Of a stretch of DNA of 64,000 bases, positions 49,747-61,105 are shown one piece after another. A program made the position numbers and the translations under genes. The notes below the pieces were generated by a model. That model did not search any database. It was not told where the DNA came from and saw only the letters and a program-made list of their open reading frames with translations. Where the stretch lies: the NCBI GenBank assembly GCA_028095005.1, contig CM051461.1:28455432-28519431 (forward strand), given 5' to 3'. Origin of the DNA: Rhynchospora pubera. Lineage: Eukaryota; Streptophyta; Magnoliopsida; Poales; Cyperaceae. The stretch's first letter is position 1. Every line of letters begins with the position of its first letter.

Positions 49747-50031
49747 TTGGTCCGTCACACAGAAAATGTGGCGAGAGTTAATTGGTCAGACCTAGAATTT
49801 TCTATTGTGAATAATTCGCTGATCCAACTATGCCCCTCAATTCATCTCCTCTACGGCTCTATTGCTTCCTTGTCGTCTAACTCCGACTTAAAGTTATTGG
49901 TTGTTATAATTTTTTAATTTAATATTAATTTAATTTTTTTTTATTTGTGTGTGCCCACGCTTAAAAATTTGTTGGACTCGCCACTGACTGACGGTTCCAT
50001 TCATGAATCGTGATTGATTTTAGCCTATCTC

Positions 50032-51390
50032 TTTAGTTAATTCACGATGCATCGTGTATCCAAATCAAGAAATTATGAATATTGAAAAGTCAAATGGATA
50101 ATTGAAACGGACCGTTAAGAGCTAGAGGGTTTGATATTGAATAATTGAAGATCATGTCATTGAATGGGCGAACAAGAAAATTATGCATTCCATCAATTAT
50201 ATAAAATGCAACGGCCCATTCATCTTTTAAAAATTATTAAAGTAAAATATTTGAGATAAAATTCTGAGTTCTACAAACAATTAATTTCAGCAAGGGGATT
50301 GCTACCTAAATACTAAAAAATGGTTAATTAATCAATAACTGCAATGTCCATTTGATTATCATTTTCTTTCTGTAAATTTATTATAGATAGGGAAAGCAAC
50401 AAAGAGGATGGACATAAGATTCAAATACATCTATTAATTGAACGAGTCTCATTAAAAAAAAAACTCGTTAGTTTTCGTCAAATGAAATGATTCCGAGGTC
50501 CTTTACTTCTGGTTTCGAACGTTCATTTGTCTGTCCATTAAAATAAAAAAAATAATATAATATGCACATAAAATATATTTTGAATCAAACTAATTTGACA
50601 GTGAGATAATCAATAAATATTAATTAAACAAAAAAAGAAAAATTACGTTTTCTTATAGTTTTGATGTCTTGAAATAAGTTTGGTGAAATAAAAAAAAGTT
50701 TTAAAATAATGCAATTTTTTAAATTTCTTCATAAATGATCAAAAAATTTAAATTGTATAAAATTTTATACACAATTTATCAAAATCGTTAAAGAAATATA
50801 TTTATTATTTAGTATTATTTTATATATAAATAATTATCGCCTGAACTAGGTCAGTCGTAATGATAATGAATAGCCAACTCAAAATATCTTTTTTTACTCA
50901 CGTTGTGCCTAGTCCGATGATTGTGGCCACTGGCCACCTTCCTGGGGGCGAATTCTAAAAAAAATTAAATAATTATGAGTCACCATCTTCTATTTATCCC
51001 CTAATCTCTCAGCATATGGCTTTTTTTTTTTTTTTTTAGTTAACTTAAGGACACCTTGGTTCCCATTGTTTTTATAGCGTACATTGTGGAATCGGAATCC
51101 TCAGCCGCGCTTGGCCATTTCCAACGCGCATCGGACAAATAGAATTGTCAATTTTTGTAACCTTTCAAGCTTGAGTTGAAACATTCTTTTAGAAATAAAT
51201 TCACATTGTTTGGTACTTTGGTCTGTGCTGTAACGAATATATAGGTATCTACGTTATGTATTTTGCAGCTTGTACAATCTAGATCAATTGCTTTACTTTC
51301 TTTTTTAACCAGAAAATCATCATTTATTTAGAGAAAAAAATTTAATCTAATACGTACATACTTTTTCTATCATATCTTTATCATTTTTTT
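50032..51390. other. Intergenic AT-rich DNA
   Basis: No gene, long repeat or element end recognised. Confidence 0.55.
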
Positions 51391-52066
51391 AAGGGTGATT
51401 TAGATTTATGCCACTGCAAATATTTGAAATTAGCAATATGCCATCACTAAATGATAAATTATTTTTTTGCCACCATAAAATTTAAAAAATTAGTTTTTTG
51501 CCATCATACAATTATTTGACCATTTTACCCTTTTAAATATGCCACTGTAAAATTTAAAAATTAGTAATATACCATCACAAAAGATATAATTGGTTTTATG
51601 CCATTATAAATCATCAACAATTAGTTTTATCGACTTAGTACAAATTATTGCAATTTCTAATCAGTAATATATTATTGGTTTTTATTTGAAAGAATCAAAT
51701 AACCATAATTATAGTGTTTTTTTTTTGTTTAGAATTAAAGTAACAATATGTCAAGTACAACCGTTCCAATATAACAATTCACCAATATTCCTACAAATTC
51801 GAAATGAGCAAGAAATGAAACATATTACCATATCAAAATTTGGTAAATTAGAACGCCTCTGTTATTAATGAAGGGTAATTTGGTCATTGAAAAAAAATTA
51901 TGACAAATTTGGTAATGGCATATTTAGAATTTAGTATGTTTTTGGAGAAATAGTGGCATAGAACTAATTTTAGCAATTCTATAATGACATAAATTTAATT
52001 AGCAATTTAACAATGGCATTTCCATAATTAACAAAAATCACAATGGCATAAAACTAATTATCCCTT
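51391..52066. mobile_element. MITE with AAGGGTGATTTAGATTTATGCC ends
   Basis: The right end GGCATAAAACTAATTATCCCTT is the inverse of the left with few changes. The inside repeats AATATGCCATCA/TTTTGCCAC motifs in both directions. About 676 bp, inserted in a T-rich target. Confidence 0.75.
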
Positions 52067-52863
52067 TTTTTAACTGTTACCTCTAGTAAAAAAATAACAA
52101 TCACTGGCTATTTATATAGACTTTTATATTTGTTGCTGCAATTTCTATGAGCGAGTTCTGTTTCAATAGATGTAAGTGTAAATTGTCAAATAATTTTTAA
52201 TTGTTTTCTAATATTATATTCAAATTTGATTTCTTTTCCCCAAGATATTATGATACAAAATATTATATTTTTTCAGAAAAATTCTAATTGTGTAATCTAA
52301 CATCCATATATTAAAAATTATTTGTGTTCTTCACTGCACAAAAATCTAACAGCTAATTTGGACTGGACAATTAATCCTCCGGCCTTGTTTATAATTCTCT
52401 ATATGCTGTTTATTTTATATCACATTAATGTATTTCATTATTTTTACCTGCAATTTCTCAAATGAAGAAAACACGAGGAAGCGAATGATGGATATATTTT
52501 GACTCTTTATCTAATTTTAAAACTAATTAAAAAAAAACGATTGAAAAATTGAGAATATCACAAAATTTGTATGTGTGTCCTTTTGATTATTAATTCTAAT
52601 GCAAAGTAGAGCTGAATATGTAGTCTAAAATCTATTTCATTCTTCTACGTACATCTCCAACAAAGGTTCCAATATTTAGTTTCAAAATTTTCCCTTTGAA
52701 TTCTGAGTTCCGAAATTTTAGGTTCAGAGTTAACAAACAACATAAAAGGTCTTATATACCGGTCACTATCTAATATCTATGCAAATGCAAGTAGTTTACT
52801 TATATCTCAACCATGTACCAATACACAGATATAGGATTTCCGAATAAAAAGATTATATATATA
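52067..52863. other. Intergenic AT-rich DNA
   Basis: Nothing recognisable. Confidence 0.5.
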
Positions 52864-54386
52864 GAGAGAGTTTTACTATGGTGAGTTGCAACTCACCAAA
52901 GCGTCCGTGAGTCGCGTTCAAAATTCCAAAATTTAGTTCAAAATGACTGATTCAAATCGTCTAATACGATCTCCCTATTGAAATCTCCATGCAGACCAAA
53001 TTTTATATTTTTAAAATTTTTAAGTATTTATTTCGAATTTTTAAAAACTGCTGTTTTTGAACGGTTCATAACTAATTAGATTAATGGTTTTCAAAAATTT
53101 AAATAAAAATATTTGAAATTTTCGAAAAAATATAAAATTTGGTCTGTATGGAGATTTCAATAGAGAGATCGTATTAGACAATTTGGATCAGTCATTTTTA
53201 ACTAAACTTCGAAATTTTGAGCGCGACTCACGGACGCTTTGGTGAGTTGCAACTCACCATAGCAAAACTCTATATATATATATATAGAGAGAGAGAGTTT
53301 TGCTATGGTGAGTCGCGACTCACGTGAGTCACGCTAAAAAACTCCTAGATCTGTTAAAAATGACTGATCCAAATCGTCCAATACAATCTCCCTATTGAAA
53401 TATTCATGCAAACCAAATTTTATATTTTTTTAAAATTTTTATGTATTTTTTTTGGATTTTTAAAAACTGCTATTTTTTAATGGTTTAGAACTAATTAGAT
53501 TAACAATTTTATAAAATTTTAAAAAAATACTTAAAAATTTCGAAAAAATATAAAATTTGGTCTGCATAGAGATTTCAATAGGGAGATTGTATTAGACAGT
53601 TTGGATCGGTCATTTTGAACTAGATCTAGAAGTTTTGAGCGCGACTCTCTCTGAGTTTTGCTATGGTGAGTCATGACTCAACAAGAGTCTGTGAATCGCG
53701 GTCAAAACTCCTAGATCTGGTATAAAATGATCAATCCAAATAGTCCAATAGGATCTCTTTACATATTGAGACCTTCATGCAGACCAAATTTTATATTTTT
53801 TTTCAAAATTTTTAAGTATGCTTTTGTAATTTTAGAAAATCCTTAATCTAATTAGTTCTGAACCGTTCAAAAACAGCAGTTTTTAAAAATCCGAAAAACA
53901 TACTTGAAAATCTCTAAAAATATAAAATTTGGTTTTCATATAGATTCCAATCGGGAGATCGTATTGGACAGTTTGGATCGGTCATTTTGAACCAGATCTA
54001 AGAGTTTTTAGCGCGACTCACCATAGAAAAAACTCTTAGATCTGGTTTAAAATGGCCGATCCAAACCGTCCAATACAATATGTTTTTGAAATCTCCATGC
54101 AGACCAAATTTTATATTTTTTTTGAAAATTTTAAGTATTTATTTCAGATTTTTAAAAACTGCTATTTTTGAACAGTTCAGAACTAATTAGATTAACGATT
54201 TTTTAAAATTTCAAAAAAAAAAACTTAAAAATTTCGAAAAAAATATAAAATTTGGTCTACATGAAAATTTCAATAGGGAGATCGTATTTGACAGTTTAGA
54301 TCGGTCATTTTGAACCCAATCTAAGAGGTTCGAGTGCGACTCGATCACAACCCTCCGGTGAGTCACTACTCACCATAGCAAAACTC
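52864..54386. mobile_element. Array of four related foldback MITEs
   Basis: Units at about 52,864-53,270, 53,291-53,647, 53,652-54,035 and 54,031-54,386. Complete ends read GAGTTTTGCTATGGTGAGT and the inverse. Each unit has the same core: AATGACTGATCCAAATCGTC, then ATTGAAATCTCCATGCAGAC, AAATTTTATATTTTT, a centre with AACTAATTAGATTAA, and the mirror image. Unit 2 lacks its right end and unit 4 its left end. TATATA/GAGAGA runs separate units 1 and 2. Confidence 0.82.
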
Positions 54387-54869
54387 TCTCTCTAAATATA
54401 TAGAGTGTGTGTGTGTGTGTGTTTGTCTACGGTGAGATGAATCACAAAAAATTCTTCATGAATAGAGCACAAAACATCTAAAATGATCTCTTTATTGGAA
54501 AATAATGCACAGTTTGGATGAAAAATAAATGAAGTTGTGTGTAAATATAGACATTGGACTTCATTGTTTATGTATAAACAAAGTTTTATTGTTTATTTAT
54601 ATATAAAAAAAATTTCCTTTAAGTTATGATATGTAAACAAGCAATAGTTCAATGAAAAGGGGAGGAAGTCAAGCTTGTGGCGCCACCAGCTTTGTATATA
54701 ACAAAATCTAACTTACGGGTTGTTTATTAATTAGTACAATTCACTTATTGGAGGTCATTTTCTTGTGACAACTAACAAGGTTTGCATTGATGTACATAGA
54801 TAAGGACATAAGGTTAACGTTGTGTCGCTGTTCTGACATGGTCAATCTTTATTTTTACTTTCATTTATA

Positions 54870-55027
54870 GGTCAAAATGGTGCTACGTACTGCTATATAA
54901 ACAGACCTGCAGTGCAGATTTGGATATATCTGTTCTCAAAGCAAACAAAGCTTGTTATTAATATTTATCCACGAGACTCAGACTTGAGACTTCCACACAC
55001 ACAAACAGAGAACAAAGAGAGGATAAT
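54870..55027 (+). promoter_or_regulatory. Promoter and leader of copy 4
   Basis: TACTGCTATATAAACAGA (from 54,889) is identical to the core of copies 2 and 3. GCAGATTTGGATATATCT and AAACAAAGCTTGTTA are shared in the leader. Farther upstream (54,730-54,790) CTTATTGGAGGTCATTTTC and TTGTGACAA match the other copies loosely. Confidence 0.75.
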
Positions 55028-55501
55028 ATGAAGGCAACTGGCCTGAAGAGTGCGGAGAAGCTCCCTTGGAGTGAAACAATGGAGGGACTAAAGCATATGA
55101 TTGGGGATAAGCTTCATTTGCATGGAAGCCATGAAGGTGGCATGACACAGAAGCACACGGAAAAATCCCATGTACCCTCAAGCAGTGGGAAGAAAAAGAA
55201 CATAAAGAAGAAAATAAAAAAGAACAAGATCAAGGCAGATAAAAATCAGGAGGAACAAGCAGAGGAAGGGGAAGGGGTAGAAGTGGCGCTAGATGTGGAA
55301 GAAAAGGAGGAAGAGGAAGAAGAAGGGGAAGACAGCGAAGAGGATGTAGAAGAAGCAGAGGACGAGGAGCGAGAGGGAGAGGGAGAGGAAGGCGAAGAGG
55401 AGGTGGAAGCGGAAGACGGAGAGGAGGCCGAAGAAGCAGCGGAAGAGGAGGGGGGAATAGCTGAAACACTCACAGAATTATGCAGCGCAATCTTTAACTA
55501 G
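55028..55501 (+). CDS. Charge-polarised small protein, copy 4 (intact, diverged)
   Basis: 157 residues. It aligns with copy 2 at the start (SAEKLPWSETMEGLKHM, GDKLHLHGSHEGG), has a lysine-rich middle (KKKNIKKKIKKNKIK), then about 75 residues dominated by glutamate with D, V, A and G, and the conserved end GGIAETLTELCSAIFN. The paired KHH of copy 2 is replaced by KLP, and the FRKKLKEKFHG block by MTQKHTEKSHV, so the second basic block is not conserved while DKLHLHGSHEGG and TELCS are. No signal peptide or membrane helix. Most likely an intact expressed gene because promoter, start and full frame are all kept. Function unknown. Confidence 0.78.
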   Translation: MKATGLKSAEKLPWSETMEGLKHMIGDKLHLHGSHEGGMTQKHTEKSHVPSSSGKKKNIKKKIKKNKIKADKNQEEQAEEGEGVEVALDVEEKEEEEEEGEDSEEDVEEAEDEEREGEGEEGEEEVEAEDGEEAEEAAEEEGGIAETLTELCSAIFN

Positions 55502-56022
55502 TTTGTATTTTATTAATTATGTTGTCTTTGTTTACGTCCAAAATATATACATGGTTTTCTATACTTCGATAATCAAGCAGCAATTATGATATATAGTATT
55601 GTGACTGGCGCAAAGGGTGGTTCAAAACTGTTATCTACAGCATGAAGTGTTTGAGATTTTATTGAACTTTACTGGCTTGGCTTTTATTTGTATTGCTATA
55701 TATATATGTTTTGTTTTGCTTTGTTTTGTTTTCAGTCTTGGTAGCTCCTACCAAGGGTTGCTAAAAAATTCAGTATTGTAAATGTACCAGCATTATTGTT
55801 AATATATTTGGTTATTTGTATATAAAAAATATTCTATTTGTGAATTTTTAGAACTATTTAGGAAAGTCGTATAGAGAAAAAAAATTCACTTGTTAGTTGT
55901 TACAAGCTATCATGGATACACAGACAGTAAATATCGAAATCCATATGCCTCGAAGTCATGACTCATGTGGAGACAAATGCCAAGAGAATACACTTCAACA
56001 TTGTCATGAACTCATGAGTCAT
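55502..56022. other. 3' flank of copy 4
   Basis: Contains CAGTATTGTAAATGTA and GAACTATTTAGGAA, shared with the 3' flanks of copies 2 and 3. No other gene. Confidence 0.55.
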
Positions 56023-56035
56023 CATATGGAGTGTT

Positions 56036-56175
56036 CATTTTTTTTTTCCTTTTTTTTTTGATATAAGGCCGTAGCCAACCCACACATTTTTTTTCCGTCC
56101 CACCCACTGGGACTCGAACCCTGCCCTCTCGTAGGAGGGGCTATGCCTCAGACCACTGAACTACGCAGTGGTTGG
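56036..56175 (-). mobile_element. tRNA-derived SINE with perfect target duplication
   Basis: On the minus strand an A box (TAGTTCAGTGG, 56,154-56,164) and a B box (GGTTCGAGTCC, 56,110-56,120) are spaced as in RNA polymerase III promoters. The element ends in an A-rich tail (plus-strand T runs at 56,038-56,062). CATATGGAGTGTT is exactly repeated at 56,023-56,035 and 56,176-56,188. About 140 bp. It is not a working tRNA gene because no full cloverleaf is present. Confidence 0.9.
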
Positions 56176-56188
56176 CATATGGAGTGTT

Positions 56189-56878
56189 TATCATGCTCTT
56201 AGGAGTTGCTAGATTCAGTTGCTAGTAGAGGATGGATAATGTCAACCAAGGACTTATCAGAAAAAAAAAACCAATTAATTAATTTACATGAGAATCTCGG
56301 AATTCTTAAGTTGACCCTAAAAAATTAGATACTCCTCACTATGGAAACTCAGTTTGGTCTGACACTATTCGCTTGCTGTACGGAACCTCTAAATAGGCTC
56401 AAGCACATTCTCCGACTCAGGAGCTTATAGCTTAGTTTTATGGTTAGTTTTATAGCTTGCTTTTGACCTTCCAGGATTGGAGGGAGCTGTGGGCCTGTGC
56501 CCTGTGGCCTTTTAATTTCTTTGTTTGGGAGTTTATATTTAGTTTCTTTTCATGTATATTTTGTTTTCTCTTTTTTTTTTTTAGTTTTTGTAATATTTTC
56601 CTTATGTAATGGAAATCTATCAGTGTGACAATCGCCACTAACCTTTAACATATATATATACACATGTATATATATTATTCATGGTATGTTTGCAATTGTA
56701 TAATAAATTAATAATTAATTCTGCACAATTACCTACCCTGAATTTAGAGTCCTGTAGATTTGTTCAAAGACACTAAAAATGGCACAAATTGCGACTAGTT
56801 TTGCATAAATATTATTCTGTTCCAATTTCAAACAGTAACTTATGTAGAGAGCTTTATGTTCATGACAAATCCAAATTC
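56189..56878. other. Intergenic DNA
   Basis: Includes TATACACATGTATATATA near 56,655. No gene recognised. Confidence 0.5.
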
Positions 56879-57031
56879 TGTGGCGCGTGACACAGCGTGT
56901 AGCGCACCACAGGCCGTCCGATCAGATCTCAATGGATGAGAGAGCTCCGTGCATGTAACAGATTGTAAGGCCCGAAAAAATTGAATCCGTCCAGATCTGA
57001 TCAGACGGTCCGTGTGGCGCGCGACACAGCG
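56879..57031. repeat. Compact foldback with TGTGGCGCG(T/C)GACACAGCG ends
   Basis: TGTGGCGCGTGACACAGCG begins the block and TGTGGCGCGCGACACAGCGG ends it. Inside, CCGTCCGATCAGATCT and AGATCTGATCAGACGG are inverted. A small MITE is likely; it is much more GC-rich than its surroundings. Confidence 0.6.
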
Positions 57032-57096
57032 GATTCAGATTAGTTCATGACCTGCTGGGTGTATTTTGCCTGGAGCTATATATATAGCTGCAAATA

Positions 57097-57381
57097 TGGA
57101 TGTCAAACAAAATTTGTTTCGCATGTTTTCGTTTCGTTCTATCCGAAACGGAATAGAAGTGGAAGGAAAAATGATTTCATTTCTGAAAACAGAACGGAAA
57201 CGAAACAGAGAGTGGTACACGTTACTATTTCGTTTTATTGAAAAATGGCTGAAATTAATAGAAAATGGATTGAAATCAATGGAAAATTGAAAGTGGAATA
57301 AAAACAGAATGGAAAAATTATTTTGTTTTGTTAAACGGAACAGAAACAAAATGAACAGTGTGTTTCGCAAGTTTGACAGCG
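57097..57381. mobile_element. Short hAT-like element with AACGGAAC repeats, copy b
   Basis: Starts ATGGATGTCAAACAAAAT and ends TTTGACAGCGCAAG, with many GAAACGGAA/TTTCGTT motifs. Same type as 29,521-29,774; ends are less clear. Confidence 0.55.
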
Positions 57382-58226
57382 CAAGTTTCTCAAGTTGGTT
57401 TATTTTAAATTCAAAATGCATAATTGCATATAGATTACAATCATTACATACTTGTCCATTTAGCGAACCTATTCAATTATACGTCAATATAACTAGTTTC
57501 CATGATATTTTATGATGACAGTATCTTTTGCACAATTAAAGATATGTTTTGAAAAATTATAAAATTTCTAATGATTAAGTATATACTTGGAAGTTGGAAG
57601 AAACATGTGAAATTAGTGACTCTTCAGGTGAACTTTGTAAATAAATGACTATTAACAAATATTTCATAATAGTGTGAAATTTGAATGTAAAAACTAAAAA
57701 TTATTTAATTTACAAAAAAAGTATTGTTGTTGTGGGAGGACAAATTAAAAATTTTTTTGACTAAAACATGAAGTGGAAAATTAAAAAAAAAAATTGACTG
57801 ACCTCTGTTTTTGATAATTATCAGAAAAATTTAAGGGGAAAAAAATAATTTGAAGATGCAAATTAAAGCCGGATCGAAGCGACCATTCATCTCAAGCTGA
57901 TATCCAGATTTTTGTATCGATATGTTTTATGTTACAAGAATATCTAGATCTTTACAATTATAATTGTTTACGATTTTGCAATCAATCAGATTTTATTGTC
58001 ATATCTAGAATATTTAGGATTTACTAATACAGTTCTATATATCTACTATGGTCTATGGATCAAACTAGATTTATTTAAATAAGCCCATTAACACTGTAAG
58101 CCTCAATTGCACGGAATATGCACGAGATTTGTTATTCTCAATCCATCTAACCACATTTGTAAATAACTAAATATTGTAGGAGCGGACTTGTTTGGGAAAA
58201 CGAAGAAACAATTTCAAAAATTGAAC
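57382..58226. other. Duplicated 3' flank shared with copy 3, then intergenic DNA
   Basis: 57,430-57,760 matches 43,860-43,999 plus 44,380-44,560 (TTTAGCGAACCTATTCAA, TGTTGTGGGAGGA). This shows the family unit was duplicated with at least 2 kb of 3' flank. Confidence 0.65.
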
Positions 58227-58380
58227 CTTGCCAAGAATGGTGTTGATGTGATCTCTCGAAACCAGGCTATAATTTTCGTTCCCCATATTCAATCTGTTGC
58301 ATACTTGCATTAGTAACTGATTTTCTTGTTGGATTGTACGGAATTCCCTTTTTTTCCCATCTTGGTTCGAACCCATTTTT
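58227..58380 (-). CDS. Possible first coding exon of an unrecognised gene
   Basis: On the minus strand, after an acceptor-like TTTTTCAG, ATG at 58,375 opens a frame of about 50 codons: MGSNQDGKKREFRTIQQENQ, then a likely helical part (LLMQVCNRLN) and a stretch ending ILGK before a GTTCAA donor-like site. I do not recognise it and found no following exon at lower coordinates. A gene fragment is as likely as a real exon. Confidence 0.3.
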
Positions 58381-59677
58381 CCTGAAAAATTGGCAGAAGC
58401 TGCCAAGTTTACAGTTTCCAGGGATGAAAGGAACAGAAAATTACAACCAAGGATGCTAAATGGAACCAGTATCTAACTAGTTAACTAGTTAAGAAAGAGA
58501 CAGCTTAGGGTGATTTTTGCTGTGCAGCTAAAACCAGATCCACTGATGAATATAGAATTAATCTAAACTGCTTAGAGGCAAGAGAGGCCAGCCATTATAT
58601 GCTCTCAATCTCCCATCAAAATCCGGGTGCAAGGAAGTAAGCTACTAGCATCCTGCATCCACGCAAGAACAATGAAAGAAGTTGCTGAAGAAGGAAATGG
58701 GAACTTTGTTTCATTGTTCTTGCCAGGATGATGCTGGATGGACAGATCCATTTGGGACCTTCTCCTCTCCCTCAAACCTTTTCCCAACAGACCCTCCTCC
58801 TATTTCGATCCCCCTCTTCTAATTAGACGGCCACCACAAGATCCGGCGATCTACCTCATCGATTTTATCATTCGAAGTACCAATAGAAAGCTTCTGAGAA
58901 TACACTTATACAAATTTCAACTGTTATTATGTCCGTTTACGCACTCAATTTAAAGGAAGAAGTCTTCCCTGGGTGAAAAGGGGCTGCAAAATTGAAACTA
59001 TAGGACCCGCTCCACTGCCACTGGCGCTTCCGGTGCCCGCACTATTATCACTGGCGCGCTTCCAGCGACGCCACATACCTGCGCACTGACACGTTTATTC
59101 TTAAAATTTTGATTGTACTAGATTTGGTGTTAAAATTTCATTTTTGGTTATGACAATTCAACATTGTAATTCGTAATACAATGAAGTTTAAGGTTGGGAT
59201 GCTTATTACGAATTACGCGACACACAATATACTTCATTGGAATGCTTATCATTTTCTGACAAAAAGTAATACGAATTACAATGTTGACTTCATTAGGATT
59301 CATTTTTGGTTATTTCATTAGACAGTATATTGCATTGCGTTGCATTAATGTATTATGCATGTCTGACAATGCATTGCATTTTAACAATCTAGACGAAAAG
59401 AAAATTGCATGGCTCTAACCTATTGGACAGGCATCTAATAATTTCTCTGTAGTACAATTTTTTTTTCAATTATCATTTAATGAGGATAACTTGGTCCCAC
59501 AGACTGTATCATGGCACTGAACGTTCAAAATATAACCAACTTCATTCTCATCACATTGTATAAGGAGAATTGGTCAATTTAGACTAATCATCATATTTCC
59601 CTATGATGGTCTTTCTTCAAAAAAGTTATCAAATGCGGTATCTTTCCAGCGTATTTATCATTTTTTTTACATGTATT

Positions 59678-59950
59678 TAGGCATGTCAACGGTAGTACTG
59701 CCGTTGCCGTTAGGCCATTCTGTATGATCAAAACGGAACGAATAACGGTACCGATTTTTATTTCGTTTCAATAACGAAATGGTAAATAAAATACAAAATT
59801 GTGCCATTTCGAACCGTTATGCGTGTAATTTATGAAGTGGAACGAACAACGACACATAATTATATTTAGTTTTCAAAACAGAACGGTTAACAAAATGGTA
59901 TATTGTACCGTTTCGGGGTACGGCAAACATAACGAATAGCTGCAAAAGGA
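59678..59950. mobile_element. Short hAT-like element with AACGGAAC repeats, copy c
   Basis: Starts TAGGCATGTCAACGG, near-identical to the start type of the 29,521 element, and carries AAAACGGAACGAATAACGG and related motifs. The right end is approximate. Confidence 0.55.
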
Positions 59951-60202
59951 TGTGAATAGCTGCAAAAGAATATCGAGTTACATCTTTTCTCTTAGAAGTA
60001 AACTACTTGTGCTTGGGTTATGCTGGAGTAAATAATTTTCTGTTTTTTAAATGAGATATTGCCAAAAAAAAAAAAAAAACTTTTAGTCCCAATTAACAAA
60101 TACATACCTGACAACAAATTCATTAAATTCACCGAGACTGACTAAACCCACAGAATCCACCACCAGTCATGCCAGCATATCGTCCACCTCCTACACCACC
60201 AC

Positions 60203-61094
60203 CAGGGGCGAAGCTAGGTGGAGAAAGATGGATCCATGGACCCACCTCAAAAGAAATATTTTCTTAATAGTATATTTATTTGTAATTAAAAACAAAGGTC
60301 ACAAAAAGTTAGGGACCCATCTAAAAAATTTGAAGGACCCAGCTAGACATGTCGTGTTTGATTTAAATTGTATAACGACGTCTAAAAAATCGCATAGGGA
60401 TCCAGGTAGCATTTGTTCCTGACTAATCGTCTTCTTCCTTCATCCCCAATTAATTTTATTAAGACAAAATTTAGAATAGAATGGAATATTTGGATAAATA
60501 ATTATTTGTAGCATATATATACTAGCGTGAATCTCGTGCATTGCAGGATTCGTCTATATAATATTTTGTGAACTTTAGGACATAATAAACAAAATCTACC
60601 ACATAAGATAAAAAATGCAATTCGGATATTATATAAAAACTGCCAGTAAAAATCATAAATACTATTTTTGTCAAAACAAATTCGAGCGCCACAAAAGATA
60701 AGAAATATTGTGGTTTGAATAGTGGCCAAATTTCTCTGTATGCCTCATATCTTTATATATCTTTAATATAGAAACAAAAAATGTTCAGTAAGTTTCTAAT
60801 GAACCTATTATGTAAAATTATGAGAAAAATAAAAATTCATAGGAAATTGTTGTATTTTTTTTATTGTCTTGATTTTTTAATTTTATTTTGTATATTAAAT
60901 ATATTATTTTAGATTTTCTATTGTTATTATAATATATATTTGATTTCTCATGAATTTTTTATATCACATTATTTAGAGTTCTTTATTTAAAAAATATTAT
61001 TATACTATGTCTATATTAAAAGTTACATCATACATATATTTTTAGAAAAAAAAATTACGGACCCTGCTGACACGAAATCCTGACTTCGCCACTG
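60203..61094. mobile_element. hAT-like non-autonomous element
   Basis: Starts CAGGGGCGAAGCTAGG and ends with the inverse of CAGTGGCGAAGTCAGG. TACACCAC (8 bp, extendable to TACACCACCAC) lies on both sides, although three extra bases separate the left copy from the element. 892 bp, AT-rich, no transposase frame. Confidence 0.75.
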
Positions 61095-61105
61095 TACACC
61101 ACCAC

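Larger units (their letters stand above)
46531..49986. mobile_element. hAT-like element nested in the MITE
   Basis: Starts CAGTGGCGAGGCCAG and ends ACTCGCCACTG, typical hAT termini. ACTGATGG (46,523-46,530) and ACTGACGG (49,987-49,994) are an 8-bp target duplication with one mismatch. Without the CACTA insert only about 410 bp remain, so it is non-autonomous. Confidence 0.83.
46164..50031. mobile_element. Foldback MITE split by nested elements
   Basis: The ends are GAGATAGGCTAAAATTAG and the inverse of GATTTTAGCCTATCTC. The flanks TTTAATTAA (left) and TTTAGTTAA (right) look like a 9-bp target duplication with one change, which fits Mutator-type insertion. The left arm and centre are at 46,164-46,530 and the right end is at 49,987-50,031; everything between is later insertions. 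Its first 15 bases match the end of the MITE at 7,868. Confidence 0.78.

Noticed and set aside
55230..55473. Minus-strand leucine/proline or serine-rich frames
   Set aside because: They are antisense shadows of the polyglutamate tract.
56076..56175. Possible tRNA gene on the minus strand
   Set aside because: The A and B boxes are right but a full cloverleaf with an anticodon arm is not present; target duplications and A tail show a SINE.
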